The position numbers and the translations under genes are program-made. This document shows positions 7,668 to 16,209 of a DNA stretch of 64,000 bases, one piece after another. The notes beneath the pieces are model-generated. The model saw only the letters and a list, made by a program, of their open reading frames with translations. It searched no databases and was not told the origin of the DNA. The stretch comes from JAKPPT01 sp964630305 (GTDB lineage: Bacteria > Spirochaetota > Spirochaetia > Treponematales > UBA12059), in assembly GCA_964630305.1 (NCBI GenBank), contig CAZVTR010000004.1, forward strand, positions 1-64,000, read 5' to 3'. Position 1 is the stretch's first letter. Every line of letters begins with the position of its first letter.

Positions 7668-8837
7668 TTAACCTAACAAGCTCAGCATAACACCGGCCGC
7701 AACAGCACTGCCGATTACGCCGGCAACATTCGGTCCCATTGCATGCATTAAAAGATAATTTGCAGGATTTTCTTTTTGTCCTACGACTTGAGAAACACGA
7801 GCTGCCATAGGAACAGCAGAAACACCGGCTGAACCAATAAGCGGATTAATTTTACCGCCAGAAATCCAATTCATAATTTTGCCAAAAATGACACCCATGG
7901 CTGTTCCGCATGCAAAAGCAAAAAGACCTAATCCAATAATCATGAGGGTTTGTGGCTGTAAGAATTTTGCTGCAGTAGCAGTTGCTCCAACTGATGTCCC
8001 CAAAAAGATTGTGAGAATATTGATAAGCGCATTTTGAGCAGTATCTGATAACCGTGCAGTAACACCAGATTCCCTAAAAAGGTTACCGAGCATGAGTGCA
8101 CCAACAAGCGGTATTGCACTGGGAACAATGAGTCCTACGAGAATAGTTACTGCAATTGGGAAAACTATTTTTTCTGCTTTACTTACTTCTCTCAGCTGCT
8201 GCATCACAATCATGCGTTCTTTTTTTGTTGTAAGCAACTTCATGATTGGCGGTTGAATAATTGGCACAAGAGCCATATATGAGTAAGCAGCAATAGAAAT
8301 TGGGCCAAGCAAATCAGAATTGAGTTTGCTTGTTAAATAAATTGCGGTAGGACCATCGGCGCCACCAATAATTCCAATACAGGCAGATGATTTTAAATCA
8401 AACCCGATATAGTGAGCAACAATAAATGGCAGAAAAATGCCAAATTGAGCTGCAGCACCTAATAGTAAACTTTTAGGATTAGCAATGAGCGGGCCAAAAT
8501 CGGTCATTGCTCCTACTCCAAGAAAAATGAGCGGCGGGTAAATTCCTAATTTTACACCGTAATAAAGATAGTAGATTAATCCGCCTGGTTCCCCATTCTT
8601 TCCTTCTAAAAAAATAGGACTGATAGGAAGGTTCACAAGGAGCATACCAAATGCTATTGGTATTAAAAGGAGCGGCTCAAATTTCTTTACAATACCAAGA
8701 TAGAGGAGCAAACATGCAATTATGAGCATAATAAGCTCACCCGGTATTTGTAAACCGAATACCGAAACCATCATCGTGCTGTTAAAAAAACCAGCAAATC
8801 CCGATGAATTGATAAAATCAATAATTTTCCCAATCAT
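7668..8837 (-). CDS. mmdB: Na+-pumping decarboxylase beta subunit (OadB/MmdB/GcdB family)
   Basis: The 389-residue integral membrane subunit decarboxylates carboxybiotin and exports Na+. The regions known to be essential are present: IGIIGGADGPTAIYL with the Asp of the sodium site, GNLFRESGV, and the C-terminal MGPNVAGVIGSAVAAG with the functional Ser/Asn region. It starts behind GAGGA and is the last gene of the mmdA / OadG-like / BCCP / beta set. Because the cluster contains a 12S-type carboxyltransferase and the mutase and epimerase, methylmalonyl-CoA decarboxylase is the likelier complex; the beta subunit itself does not distinguish this from oxaloacetate decarboxylase, which it could also serve together with the 5S-type protein at 17859. 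Confidence 0.9.
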   Translation of the reverse strand: MIGKIIDFINSSGFAGFFNSTMMVSVFGLQIPGELIMLIIACLLLYLGIVKKFEPLLLIPIAFGMLLVNLPISPIFLEGKNGEPGGLIYYLYYGVKLGIYPPLIFLGVGAMTDFGPLIANPKSLLLGAAAQFGIFLPFIVAHYIGFDLKSSACIGIIGGADGPTAIYLTSKLNSDLLGPISIAAYSYMALVPIIQPPIMKLLTTKKERMIVMQQLREVSKAEKIVFPIAVTILVGLIVPSAIPLVGALMLGNLFRESGVTARLSDTAQNALINILTIFLGTSVGATATAAKFLQPQTLMIIGLGLFAFACGTAMGVIFGKIMNWISGGKINPLIGSAGVSAVPMAARVSQVVGQKENPANYLLMHAMGPNVAGVIGSAVAAGVMLSLLG

Positions 8838-8845
8838 AGAATCCT

Positions 8846-9223
8846 CTATGCGAGATCGATAAGCGGATCACCAGTATTAACAGTGGTTCCAGCCTGAACA
8901 CGTATATGCTGAACTGTACCATCATTCGGAGCAGTTATTTCATTTTCCATTTTCATTGCCTCAAGAATGCAGAGCACATCACCGCGCTTAACTGACTGGC
9001 CTTTTGTTACCTTAACAGCGAGAATTGTACCGGGCATTGGTGCCTTGATTGATCCAGGTCCTGCGCTTCCCCCTACAGGAGCTGCTGCTGTAGCTGGCTG
9101 TGCAGCTGCTGCTACGGGAGCAATCTGAACTGCTGGTGATGGAGCTTGTACCATACTGCCAACTTCTTCAACAACAACATCATATGTTTGACCGTTAACT
9201 GTAACCTTAAATTTTTTGTTCAT
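8846..9223 (-). CDS. mmdC: Biotin carboxyl carrier protein of the Na+ pump / transcarboxylase
   Basis: A 125-residue carrier. The N-terminal strand MNKKFKVTVNGQTYDVVVEE is the start typical of the 1.3S/MmdC class. An Ala/Pro-rich linker (about 27-55) leads to a complete biotinyl domain with EAMKMEN (89-94), Lys91 being the biotinylation site. The start at 9223 has an AAGGAG site. It shuttles CO2 from the carboxyltransferase to the membrane beta subunit. As the only BCCP seen here it may also serve the 5S-type carboxyltransferase at 17859. No start further upstream is likely, since that would add unrelated sequence. Confidence 0.92.
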   Translation of the reverse strand: MNKKFKVTVNGQTYDVVVEEVGSMVQAPSPAVQIAPVAAAAQPATAAAPVGGSAGPGSIKAPMPGTILAVKVTKGQSVKRGDVLCILEAMKMENEITAPNDGTVQHIRVQAGTTVNTGDPLIDLA

Positions 9224-9257
9224 AGTATTCTCCTTAAGATTGTAGTGTGTAAAAACC

Positions 9258-9578
9258 CTATCGTAGTAACGTTCCTTTTGATTTTCGTGAAAACCGTTCT
9301 GCAAGCGCCCATGCTGGGGCATCAGCTTTTTGGATGCTTGCGATATAAATATTTTGCACTGAGGTATTCATCATTGCAGCTACAGCCGCGCTAATAACAG
9401 CAATTAGTTCGCTGGAATTTTGAGTACTGTTCGACTGTACTGGCTGTGCAGATTCTGCAGGACGCTTCTTTTTAGGAGCTAACAGAGTCTTTAATAAAAC
9501 AATCAGTACAATTATTAAAATTAATCCTAAAAAAACAGTTACTATACCAATTATTAAAACCGTCCAGGCTGATATCAT
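9258..9578 (-). CDS. OadG/MmdD-like small membrane subunit
   Basis: A 106-residue protein with an N-terminal membrane helix (W5 to L30), a basic stop sequence APKKKRP, a polar linker and a C-terminal helix (SELIAVISAAVAAMM). This is the usual build of OadG gamma / MmdD delta subunits, which anchor and assemble the sodium-pumping decarboxylase. The segment ELIAVISAAVAAMM occurs in many gamma subunits. AAGGAG stands five bases before the start. It lies between mmdA and the carrier gene, the order of the Veillonella-type mmd operon. Confidence 0.85.
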   Translation of the reverse strand: MISAWTVLIIGIVTVFLGLILIIVLIVLLKTLLAPKKKRPAESAQPVQSNSTQNSSELIAVISAAVAAMMNTSVQNIYIASIQKADAPAWALAERFSRKSKGTLLR

Positions 9579-9589
9579 GTGAACTCCTT

Positions 9590-11134
9590 TTATACTGGCA
9601 TATTGCCATGTTTTTTTTCAGGACGCGATTCACGTTTTGAAGCCAGCACAGTTAAAGCATTTGCAAGCTTGATTCTCGTATCGGCAGGATCGATAACATC
9701 ATCGACATAGCCACGCATAGCTGCTTTATAAGGATTTGCAAAATTTGCTTTGTATTCCTCAATTTTCTGTTTCCGTGTTTCTTCTGGTGTTTGCGATTCT
9801 TCAATTTCTTTTTTGAATATAATATTTGCAGCTCCATCGGGACCCATTACAGCAATTTCTGCACTTGGCCATGCAAACACAATATCAGCACCAAGATGAC
9901 GGGAACACATTGCTATATATGCACCGCCATATGCTTTTCGTACGATTATGGTAATTTTTGGTACGGTTGCTTCTGAATATGCATAGAGCAGTTTTGCACC
10001 ATGGCGAATTACACCACCATGTTCTTGTCCTACGCCTGGTAGATAACCCGATGTATCGGTAAACGTAACGAGAGGAATATTGAAAGCATCACAAAATCTG
10101 ATAAAGCGAGCTGCCTTATCAGATGCATTAATATCCAGTACACCGGCCATGATTTTTGGCTGGTTAGCAATAATTCCTACTGTTTTTCCGCCAATACGAG
10201 CAAAACAGGTAATAATATTTTGAGCATAGAGCGGCTGAATCTCAAAAAAATCTCCATCATCAAAAACATTGCGAATTATATCGCGCATGTCATATGGTTT
10301 ATTGGGAGAATCAGGGATGAGATCGGCAAGCCCCTGTATGCGTTTGTTAACGGTATCCTGAGTAACAGCTACAGGAGGTTCTTCAAGGTTGTTTTGCGGC
10401 AAATAGGATAAGAGTTTCCTGACAGCCTGAAAGGTTTCCTGTTCATTCGTAAACATGAGACTTGCGCAACCAGATACTTCACTGTGCACAAGCGCGCCGC
10501 CGAGAGCTTCTGCACTGACATCTTCCCGCGTAACAGCCTTGATTACTTGAGGACCTGTAATAAACATATTTGCGGTTTTATCCACCATAACAGTAAAATC
10601 TGTTAAAGCAGGTGAATAGACTGCGCCTCCAGCACAGGGTCCCATAATAATTGAAATTTGCGGAATTACTCCTGATGCAAGCGTGTTTCGATAAAATATT
10701 TCACCGTATCCTTTTAAGGCATCGACGCCTTCTTGAATACGTGCACCTCCTGAGTCGTTAATGCCAATACAGGGGCATCCCAATTTCATGGCAAGGTCCA
10801 TTACTTTGCAAATCTTTGCTGCGTGCATTTCACCGAGCGAACCGCCTACTACAGTAAAATCCTGAGCAAAGACGGTAACGGTGCGTCCGAAAACAGTACC
10901 GTAACCGGTAACAACACCTTCGCCGGGTGCTTCAACTGAATCCATACCGAGGTCCGTAGCTCGGTGTTCAACAAACGTATCGAGTTCAGTAAAAGAACCC
11001 GGATCGAGGAAGGCTTCAATTCGTTCACGTGCTGTCATTTTGCCTTTTTCATGCTGGGCAGCCACGCGTTTAGGTCCACCACCTGCAAGGATTTTTTCCC
11101 GCTTACTAGCTAGTTGTTTAAGTTTTTCTTCCAT
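9590..11134 (-). CDS. mmdA: Methylmalonyl-CoA carboxyltransferase subunit (MmdA / 12S type)
   Basis: A 514-residue carboxyltransferase that moves the carboxyl group between methylmalonyl-CoA and biotin. It has the two crotonase-like halves of the family; landmarks are GGGPKR and KMTARERIE at the N-terminus, GGSLGEMHAAKI, NDSGGARIQEGVDAL, GPCAGGAVYSPA, TDTSGYLPG and RKAYGGAYIAM. Length and N-terminus match MmdA, PccB and transcarboxylase 12S. With no biotin carboxylase in the window and a membrane beta subunit three genes downstream, decarboxylase (or transcarboxylase) use is favoured over propionyl-CoA carboxylase. GGAG lies nine bases upstream. Confidence 0.92.
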   Translation of the reverse strand: MEEKLKQLASKREKILAGGGPKRVAAQHEKGKMTARERIEAFLDPGSFTELDTFVEHRATDLGMDSVEAPGEGVVTGYGTVFGRTVTVFAQDFTVVGGSLGEMHAAKICKVMDLAMKLGCPCIGINDSGGARIQEGVDALKGYGEIFYRNTLASGVIPQISIIMGPCAGGAVYSPALTDFTVMVDKTANMFITGPQVIKAVTREDVSAEALGGALVHSEVSGCASLMFTNEQETFQAVRKLLSYLPQNNLEEPPVAVTQDTVNKRIQGLADLIPDSPNKPYDMRDIIRNVFDDGDFFEIQPLYAQNIITCFARIGGKTVGIIANQPKIMAGVLDINASDKAARFIRFCDAFNIPLVTFTDTSGYLPGVGQEHGGVIRHGAKLLYAYSEATVPKITIIVRKAYGGAYIAMCSRHLGADIVFAWPSAEIAVMGPDGAANIIFKKEIEESQTPEETRKQKIEEYKANFANPYKAAMRGYVDDVIDPADTRIKLANALTVLASKRESRPEKKHGNMPV

Positions 11135-11164
11135 ACATTTGACTCCATTATACTTATAGCAACA

Positions 11165-11566
11165 TTAATTTCGTTCACATAGTTCAATGAGAACGCCATT
11201 TGTTGACTTTGGATGTAAAAAAGCAATTTTTGCGCCGCCAGCACCATACCGGGGCTTTTCGTCAATGAGGCGCATACCTTTTGCCTTCATTGCTGCAAGT
11301 GCTTCTTCAATGTTTGAAACTCTAAAGGCAATATGCTGAATACCCTGACCTTTTGCTTCGATAAATTTTGCAATTGGACCTTCCGGATCGGTGGATTCGA
11401 GTAATTCTACTTCTGTGTCCCCAATTGGAAGAAACGCAACTTTAACCTTTTGTTCTTCCACTGTTTCTGTACCATGCACTGTGAGCCCTAAAACTTCTGT
11501 ATAGAGCTTGAGTGCTTCATCAAGATTGGCAACTGCAATGCCGATATGATCAATTTTTGATGTCAT
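11165..11566 (-). CDS. mce: Methylmalonyl-CoA epimerase
   Basis: A 133-residue vicinal-oxygen-chelate protein. KIDHIGIAVANLDEALKLY opens the first half and GIQHIAFRVSNIEEAL the second; VELLES and the final GVLIELCE complete the metal ligand set (His, His, Glu). It interconverts the R and S forms of methylmalonyl-CoA and so links the mutase to the decarboxylase. The start at 11566 follows GGAGGA by five bases; an ATG four codons upstream overlaps that site and is rejected. Gene order between meaB and mmdA fits. Confidence 0.93.
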   Translation of the reverse strand: MTSKIDHIGIAVANLDEALKLYTEVLGLTVHGTETVEEQKVKVAFLPIGDTEVELLESTDPEGPIAKFIEAKGQGIQHIAFRVSNIEEALAAMKAKGMRLIDEKPRYGAGGAKIAFLHPKSTNGVLIELCERN

Positions 11567-11594
11567 AAATTCCTCCATTATTTATTGTTAACGT

Positions 11595-12668
11595 CTAGTG
11601 TAATAAATAATCAAAAAGTTTCCTACTGGCTTCATAGGTATCAATTTTTCGTGACTGAACCGAAGCAACAAGTTTTTCTAGCTGATTCCGTGAATCATTT
11701 GAATTTATTTTTTCAGTTACCATATCCAGTACCATGTTCTGAATTTCCCAGAGTACGTTTGCATTACGCCGCTGTTCAAGGAGGCCAGTCTCCTTAAGCA
11801 TAGCACCATGCTGGATAATAGCGTCTGCAAGTTCCGAAATATTTTTACCGGTTTCTGCAACTGTAGCGATAACAGGTGGCAGAGGTATGGGAAGCTCATG
11901 TCCGGGAAGATTCGTAATGCCATGATGACCGGCAAAAGAACGCTGGACTGCTGTATCGGGCTGATGATTTTTATAATACTCAGTATAGAGTTCGGTAAAT
12001 CGTGTTGGTGCACTATTGAGTATTGCCGTTTCAAGCATTGCTCGAATTTCACGAACTGTTCTTTCAGTGCCATCTTTATCGGCTTTATTAACACAGAAAA
12101 TATCGCCAATTTCCATGATTCCGGCTTTGATAGCTTGTATATCATCCCCCAGACCGGGCACCGTAACAAGAACTATTGTATCTGCATACCGCACAATTTC
12201 TACTTCGCTCTGCCCTACACCTACTGTCTCAATGATTATTATGTCATACTGAGCAGCATCGAGTATCCGAAGTGTTTCACCGCACGCTTGGGCTAAACCG
12301 CCAAGATGCCCTCGTGACGCAAGACTGCGTATAAAGACATCGGGATCGGTTGCATGGTTCATCATGCGAATTCGGTCACCGAGAATAGCGCCACCGGTAA
12401 AAGGACTGGAAGGATCTACAGCAATTACGGCTACTCGCTTGTTTCGTTTCCGAAATTCGCCTATAAGCTTATCGGTAACGGTACTTTTCCCTGCTCCGGG
12501 AGGACCTGTAATACCAAGCACATGAGCTTTTCCAGAATATTGATGCAGTTTCTGTATGAGTTTAATTCTTTCCCTATCGTTTCGTTCTACGAGGGAAATG
12601 AGCCTTGCAATGGTTCGCATATTGCCAGCGAGAATCTCTTGAATTGTGCTCTCAGACACTGCATCCAT
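11595..12668 (-). CDS. meaB: MeaB/ArgK-type GTPase chaperone of methylmalonyl-CoA mutase
   Basis: A 357-residue G3E-family GTPase. Walker A is GPPGAGKS at 55-62; DPSSPFTGGAILGDRIRM is the MeaB switch signature; VETVGVGQSEVEIV is the Walker B/base region and NKAD the guanine motif. MeaB loads adenosylcobalamin into the mutase and protects it from inactivation. It lies directly after the cobalamin-binding subunit gene (17-base gap). A C-terminal dimerisation arm (about 290-357) is present. Confidence 0.93.
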   Translation of the reverse strand: MDAVSESTIQEILAGNMRTIARLISLVERNDRERIKLIQKLHQYSGKAHVLGITGPPGAGKSTVTDKLIGEFRKRNKRVAVIAVDPSSPFTGGAILGDRIRMMNHATDPDVFIRSLASRGHLGGLAQACGETLRILDAAQYDIIIIETVGVGQSEVEIVRYADTIVLVTVPGLGDDIQAIKAGIMEIGDIFCVNKADKDGTERTVREIRAMLETAILNSAPTRFTELYTEYYKNHQPDTAVQRSFAGHHGITNLPGHELPIPLPPVIATVAETGKNISELADAIIQHGAMLKETGLLEQRRNANVLWEIQNMVLDMVTEKINSNDSRNQLEKLVASVQSRKIDTYEASRKLFDYLLH

Positions 12669-12685
12669 ACTGCTAATACTTTCTG

Positions 12686-13090
12686 CTAGTCCAGTGAACG
12701 TTTGAGGTTAGCTTTAATAAACTCGATTGTTGTACTGGTTGGAGTACCGGGAGTAAATATTGCTGCAATACCAGCAGCTTTCAGACCAGGAATATCATCT
12801 TCTGGTATTACTCCTCCGCCAATTACGAGAACATCATCAAGTTTATTTTGCCGCATAAGTTCCATGACACGGGGAAAGAGGTGATTATGTGCTCCCGACA
12901 AAATGCTCATTGCAACAACATCGACATCTTCCTGTAACGCAGTCTGTACAATCTGTTCAGGAGTCTGCCTGAGGCCCGTATAAATTACTTCCATGCCAGC
13001 ATCACGAAGCGCACGTGCAATTACCTTTGCACCCCGGTCATGACCATCAAGACCTGGTTTTGCAACTAACACCTTTATTTTTCTAGCCAT
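12686..13090 (-). CDS. mcmB: Methylmalonyl-CoA mutase, small cobalamin-binding subunit
   Basis: A 134-residue B12-binding domain on its own chain. The signature D15-G-H17-D-R-G gives the lower axial His17; S-I-L-S-G near residue 80 and GGGVIP near 105 complete the D-x-H-x-x-G / S-x-L / GG pattern of the mutase family. Start 13090 has AAGGAG eight bases upstream. Together with the 555-residue gene before it, this is the two-subunit form known from archaea and some bacteria. Confidence 0.95.
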   Translation of the reverse strand: MARKIKVLVAKPGLDGHDRGAKVIARALRDAGMEVIYTGLRQTPEQIVQTALQEDVDVVAMSILSGAHNHLFPRVMELMRQNKLDDVLVIGGGVIPEDDIPGLKAAGIAAIFTPGTPTSTTIEFIKANLKRSLD

Positions 13091-13107
13091 ATTCAAACTC
13101 CTTACGC

Positions 13108-14775
13108 TTAAAGAATTACTTTTTGCTGGTATTCGCCAAATACTGAACGGAGTGTATCGCAAATTTCACCCAATGTAGCATACGATTTTACTGCATCGAG
13201 GATAAAGGGCATGAGATTGTCATTGCCTTTTGCTGCTTTTTCTAATGCAGCAAGCGATGTTTTAACGCTGTCATTATTACGCTTGTTCTTGAGTTCTTTA
13301 AGTCTAGCTGTCTGCCGTTCACCGACACTTGGATCTACCTTGAGCAGTCCCTTTGGAGCAGCTTCTTCAATCTGGAACATGTTCATGCCTACTACAACAC
13401 GATTCTTCGATTCAACATCCATCTGATATGCATATGCCGAGTCCTGAATCTCTTGCTGTATGTATCCCTGTTCAATTGCTTTTACTGCTCCGCCGAGATC
13501 ATCAATTTTTTGGATGTATGCTGCAGCTTCATCTTCAATGCGATTTGTCAGGCTCTCCACATAGTATGAACCAGCAAGCGGATCAATTGTTTCTGTAACG
13601 CCAGATTCATATGCAATAATCTGCTGTGTTCTAAGTGCAATGCGAACAGATTCTTCTGTTGGCAATGCGAGTGCTTCATCACGAGAATTAGTATGCAAGG
13701 ATTGTGTTCCACCAAGTACAGCAGCGAGGGCCTGTATAGCAACACGGACGATATTGTTATCAGGCTGCTGTGCAGTGAGCGTTGAACCGCCCGTTTGCGT
13801 ATGGAATCTGAGCATCCAGCTCTTTGGGTTTTTTGCTTTAAATCGTTCTTTCATGATTTTTGCCCACAAGCGCCGTGCAGCTCTGAATTTTGCCACTTCT
13901 TCAAAAAGATCATTATGTGCATTAAAGAAGAAGGACAGACGTGGAGCGAATTCATCGACATCAAGACCTGCTTTAATTGCAGCATCGACATAGGCAATTC
14001 CATCGGCCAATGTAAATGCTACTTCCTGTGCAGCAGTAGCTCCGGCTTCGCGTATATGGTAACCGGAAATTGAAATGGTGTTCCAGTTTGGTACATGTTT
14101 TGAACAGTACTCAAAAATATTTGTAATAAGTCGCATCGATGGTTCTGGAGGGAAAATATACGTGCCGCGTGCAACATATTCTTTGAGTATATCGTTCTGG
14201 ATTGTGCCATTGAGCTTATCAGGTGATACACCCTGTTTTTCTGCAACAGCAATATACATCGCAAGCAATACTGATGCCGGTGCATTGATTGTCATTGATG
14301 TTGAAACTTTATCGAGCGGAATTCCATCAAAGAGGACTTCCATATCGGCAAGACTGTCTATCGCAACACCGACTTTTCCTACTTCGCCTTGCGACAATGG
14401 ATGATCTGAATCATAACCGATTTGTGTGGGTAAGTCGAATGCTACTGAGAGGCCGGTAGTACCCTGTTCCAGGAGATATTTGTATCGTTTATTAGATTCT
14501 TCCGCTGTTGAAAATCCAGCATACTGACGCATTGTCCAAAATTTGCCTCGATACATGGTGTTTTGGACACCTCTGGTAAAGGGATAGGAACCCGGCACTC
14601 CCAGATCGCGTGCATAATCTAAATGCTCAATATCCACTGGAGTATATAAACGCTTAATTGGAGCATTAGAACCTGTTGTGAATTGTTTTTTGCGTTCAGG
14701 ATACTTTGCAAGTGATTTTTCAACTTCTGCATCATATGCAGACAACATTGCCTGTAGTTCTTTTGAATCGGACAT
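13108..14775 (-). CDS. mcmA: Methylmalonyl-CoA mutase, large catalytic subunit
   Basis: The 555-residue TIM-barrel part of the mutase, without a B12 domain. Landmarks: YPFTRGVQNTMYRGKFWTMRQYAGF, which covers the substrate-channel Tyr and Arg of the family, GTTGLSVAFDLPTQ, SGYHIREAGA (containing the active-site His) and FHTQTGGSTLTAQQPDNN. It interconverts succinyl-CoA and R-methylmalonyl-CoA with adenosylcobalamin. Start at 14775 (AAGGGGGCG just upstream) is chosen over an earlier ATG. It heads mcmA-mcmB-meaB-mce-mmd, with a candidate promoter immediately upstream. Confidence 0.95.
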   Translation of the reverse strand: MSDSKELQAMLSAYDAEVEKSLAKYPERKKQFTTGSNAPIKRLYTPVDIEHLDYARDLGVPGSYPFTRGVQNTMYRGKFWTMRQYAGFSTAEESNKRYKYLLEQGTTGLSVAFDLPTQIGYDSDHPLSQGEVGKVGVAIDSLADMEVLFDGIPLDKVSTSMTINAPASVLLAMYIAVAEKQGVSPDKLNGTIQNDILKEYVARGTYIFPPEPSMRLITNIFEYCSKHVPNWNTISISGYHIREAGATAAQEVAFTLADGIAYVDAAIKAGLDVDEFAPRLSFFFNAHNDLFEEVAKFRAARRLWAKIMKERFKAKNPKSWMLRFHTQTGGSTLTAQQPDNNIVRVAIQALAAVLGGTQSLHTNSRDEALALPTEESVRIALRTQQIIAYESGVTETIDPLAGSYYVESLTNRIEDEAAAYIQKIDDLGGAVKAIEQGYIQQEIQDSAYAYQMDVESKNRVVVGMNMFQIEEAAPKGLLKVDPSVGERQTARLKELKNKRNNDSVKTSLAALEKAAKGNDNLMPFILDAVKSYATLGEICDTLRSVFGEYQQKVIL

Positions 14776-14793
14776 AACGCCCCCTTGTTTCAA

Positions 14794-14825
14794 ATTATAC
14801 GGTCATGAATGACACCGTCATTCAT
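14794..14825 (-). promoter_or_regulatory. Candidate -10 box and perfect inverted repeat ahead of mcmA
   Basis: On the minus strand a perfect TATAAT (14794-14799) lies 18 bases before the mcmA ATG, leaving room for a short leader with a good ribosome site. Just upstream is a perfect nine-base inverted repeat, ATGAATGAC / GTCATTCAT, with a three-base centre (14805-14825). It covers the place of a -35 box, and no good -35 is seen. It may be an operator for the mcm-mmd genes or an mRNA hairpin between korC and mcmA. Confidence 0.45.
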
Positions 14826-14839
14826 CAAACTGTGTATAT

Positions 14840-15370
14840 TCACCGAGCTTGCTTTGCAAGCTCAAATCCTTTGCGCACTGCACGCAGATTAAGATCTTCG
14901 GTACCTTTTGGTACTCGATTGACAATTGCGGTTTCAAGTTTATCAAGCGGCACAATACCGGAAATTCCTGCAAGCACCCCTAGCGCCACAGCATTGGCAA
15001 CAACCGATTTTCCTAATTCTTTTGCAGCTGTTTCCAAAATAGGCACTTTGATTACTGCAGCTTTTGTATCAATTGTTTCTGTTATATGTGCATCAATAAT
15101 GATTGTGCCTTTTTTCATGACAGTACCATAGGTTTTAAATGCTTCACTGGTAAGTGCTAATAAAAAATCAGGATCCTGTGCTTTGGGGTAATCTATGTCT
15201 TCATCTGAGATAACTACTTCAGCTTTTGAGGCACCTCCGCGGGCTTCTGGACCGTAACTCTGAGTTTGCACAGCATTTTTATTATCAAGAATTGCTGCTT
15301 CGGCAAGCACAATGCCTGCAAGCAATAAACCCTGTCCGCCTGATCCGCTTAATCTGAATTCTGTCCGCAT
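14840..15370 (-). CDS. korC: 2-oxoacid:ferredoxin oxidoreductase gamma subunit (KorC)
   Basis: A 176-residue gamma subunit: GSGGQGLLLAGIVLAEAA at the N-terminus, QSYGPEARGGASKAEVVISDEDIDYPK in the middle. These are the core motifs of the gamma domain, which binds CoA in related enzymes. The gene overlaps the end of korB by 22 bases and has a GGGAGG site about ten bases before its start. Last gene of the kor set. Confidence 0.92.
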   Translation of the reverse strand: MRTEFRLSGSGGQGLLLAGIVLAEAAILDNKNAVQTQSYGPEARGGASKAEVVISDEDIDYPKAQDPDFLLALTSEAFKTYGTVMKKGTIIIDAHITETIDTKAAVIKVPILETAAKELGKSVVANAVALGVLAGISGIVPLDKLETAIVNRVPKGTEDLNLRAVRKGFELAKQAR

Positions 15371-16209
15371 TCTCGTAACCCTCCCTGAAAGGTGTCAAAT
15401 TTCCGCTGAACTTGTTCAACCATTTTTGCATATTCGCCAGTAAATTCTGGTTCAGCTTTATTAACAAATTCACCGATAAGGAATTTTCCTTTAAGTTTTT
15501 CTTCTGGAAGTGCTGATGCTGCTTTGATATTGACAGCATTTTCCTTGAGCATTGTTAAAAGTTCAACAGCACCTCCCATTTTATTTTTTCTGCCAAAATA
15601 TGTTGGACAAGGTGTCATTGCTTCTACAACAGAAAAACCATCATTTTGCAAAGCATGTTCAATAAGATCAATCAATAGCGGAACATGGTAGGTTGTTGCC
15701 CTTCCTACATAGGTAGCTCCTGAAGCTTGAGCCAGCTGAACAAGATCAAAACTGCGATCGATGTTCCCATAAGGTGCTGTCGTTCCAAGTGAACCTTTTG
15801 GTGTCATCGGAGAAACTTGACCGCTTGTCATACCATAGATGTTGTTGTTCATCACAATCGTGGTAATTCCAATGTTTCTTCGTGCAGCATGAATGAAATG
15901 ATTGCCGCCAATTGCAGTGGCATCACCATCGCCAGTCATCACAATGACTTTTAGATCTGGGCGAGCATGCTTAATGCCTGTTGCAAATGCTAACGCTCTT
16001 CCGTGTGTTGTATGCAAAGTATCGAAATCCATATAACCTGGAGCACGACTCGAGCAGCCAATTCCTGAAACAATTACAATTTTATTTCTATCAAGATTAA
16101 GCCGTGCAATTGCCCGCACCACTGCTCCCATTATAGTTCCGTGACCGCATCCAGGACACCAGATGTGCGGTAATCTATTTTCTCGTAAATATTCAAGAGC
16201 TGTATTCAT
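15349..16209 (-). CDS. korB: 2-oxoacid:ferredoxin oxidoreductase beta subunit (KorB)
   Basis: A 286-residue thiamine-diphosphate subunit. WCPGCGHG at ~18-25 and the distant CPT cysteine belong to the 4Fe-4S cluster; GDGDATAIGGNHFIHAARRN followed by NNNIYGMT is the ThDP/Mg site. The overall form is that of 2-oxoglutarate oxidoreductases (short beta, GIGCSSRAPGYMDFDT, THGRA). It decarboxylates 2-oxoglutarate to succinyl-CoA with reduction of ferredoxin. Coupled to korA by a four-base overlap, AAGGAG upstream. Confidence 0.92.
   Translation of the reverse strand: MNTALEYLRENRLPHIWCPGCGHGTIMGAVVRAIARLNLDRNKIVIVSGIGCSSRAPGYMDFDTLHTTHGRALAFATGIKHARPDLKVIVMTGDGDATAIGGNHFIHAARRNIGITTIVMNNNIYGMTSGQVSPMTPKGSLGTTAPYGNIDRSFDLVQLAQASGATYVGRATTYHVPLLIDLIEHALQNDGFSVVEAMTPCPTYFGRKNKMGGAVELLTMLKENAVNIKAASALPEEKLKGKFLIGEFVNKAEPEFTGEYAKMVEQVQRKFDTFQGGLRECGQNSD

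Noticed and set aside
14776..14839. Cobalamin riboswitch before the mutase operon
   Set aside because: The space is only 64 bases and has no B12-box; a riboswitch needs about 200 bases.
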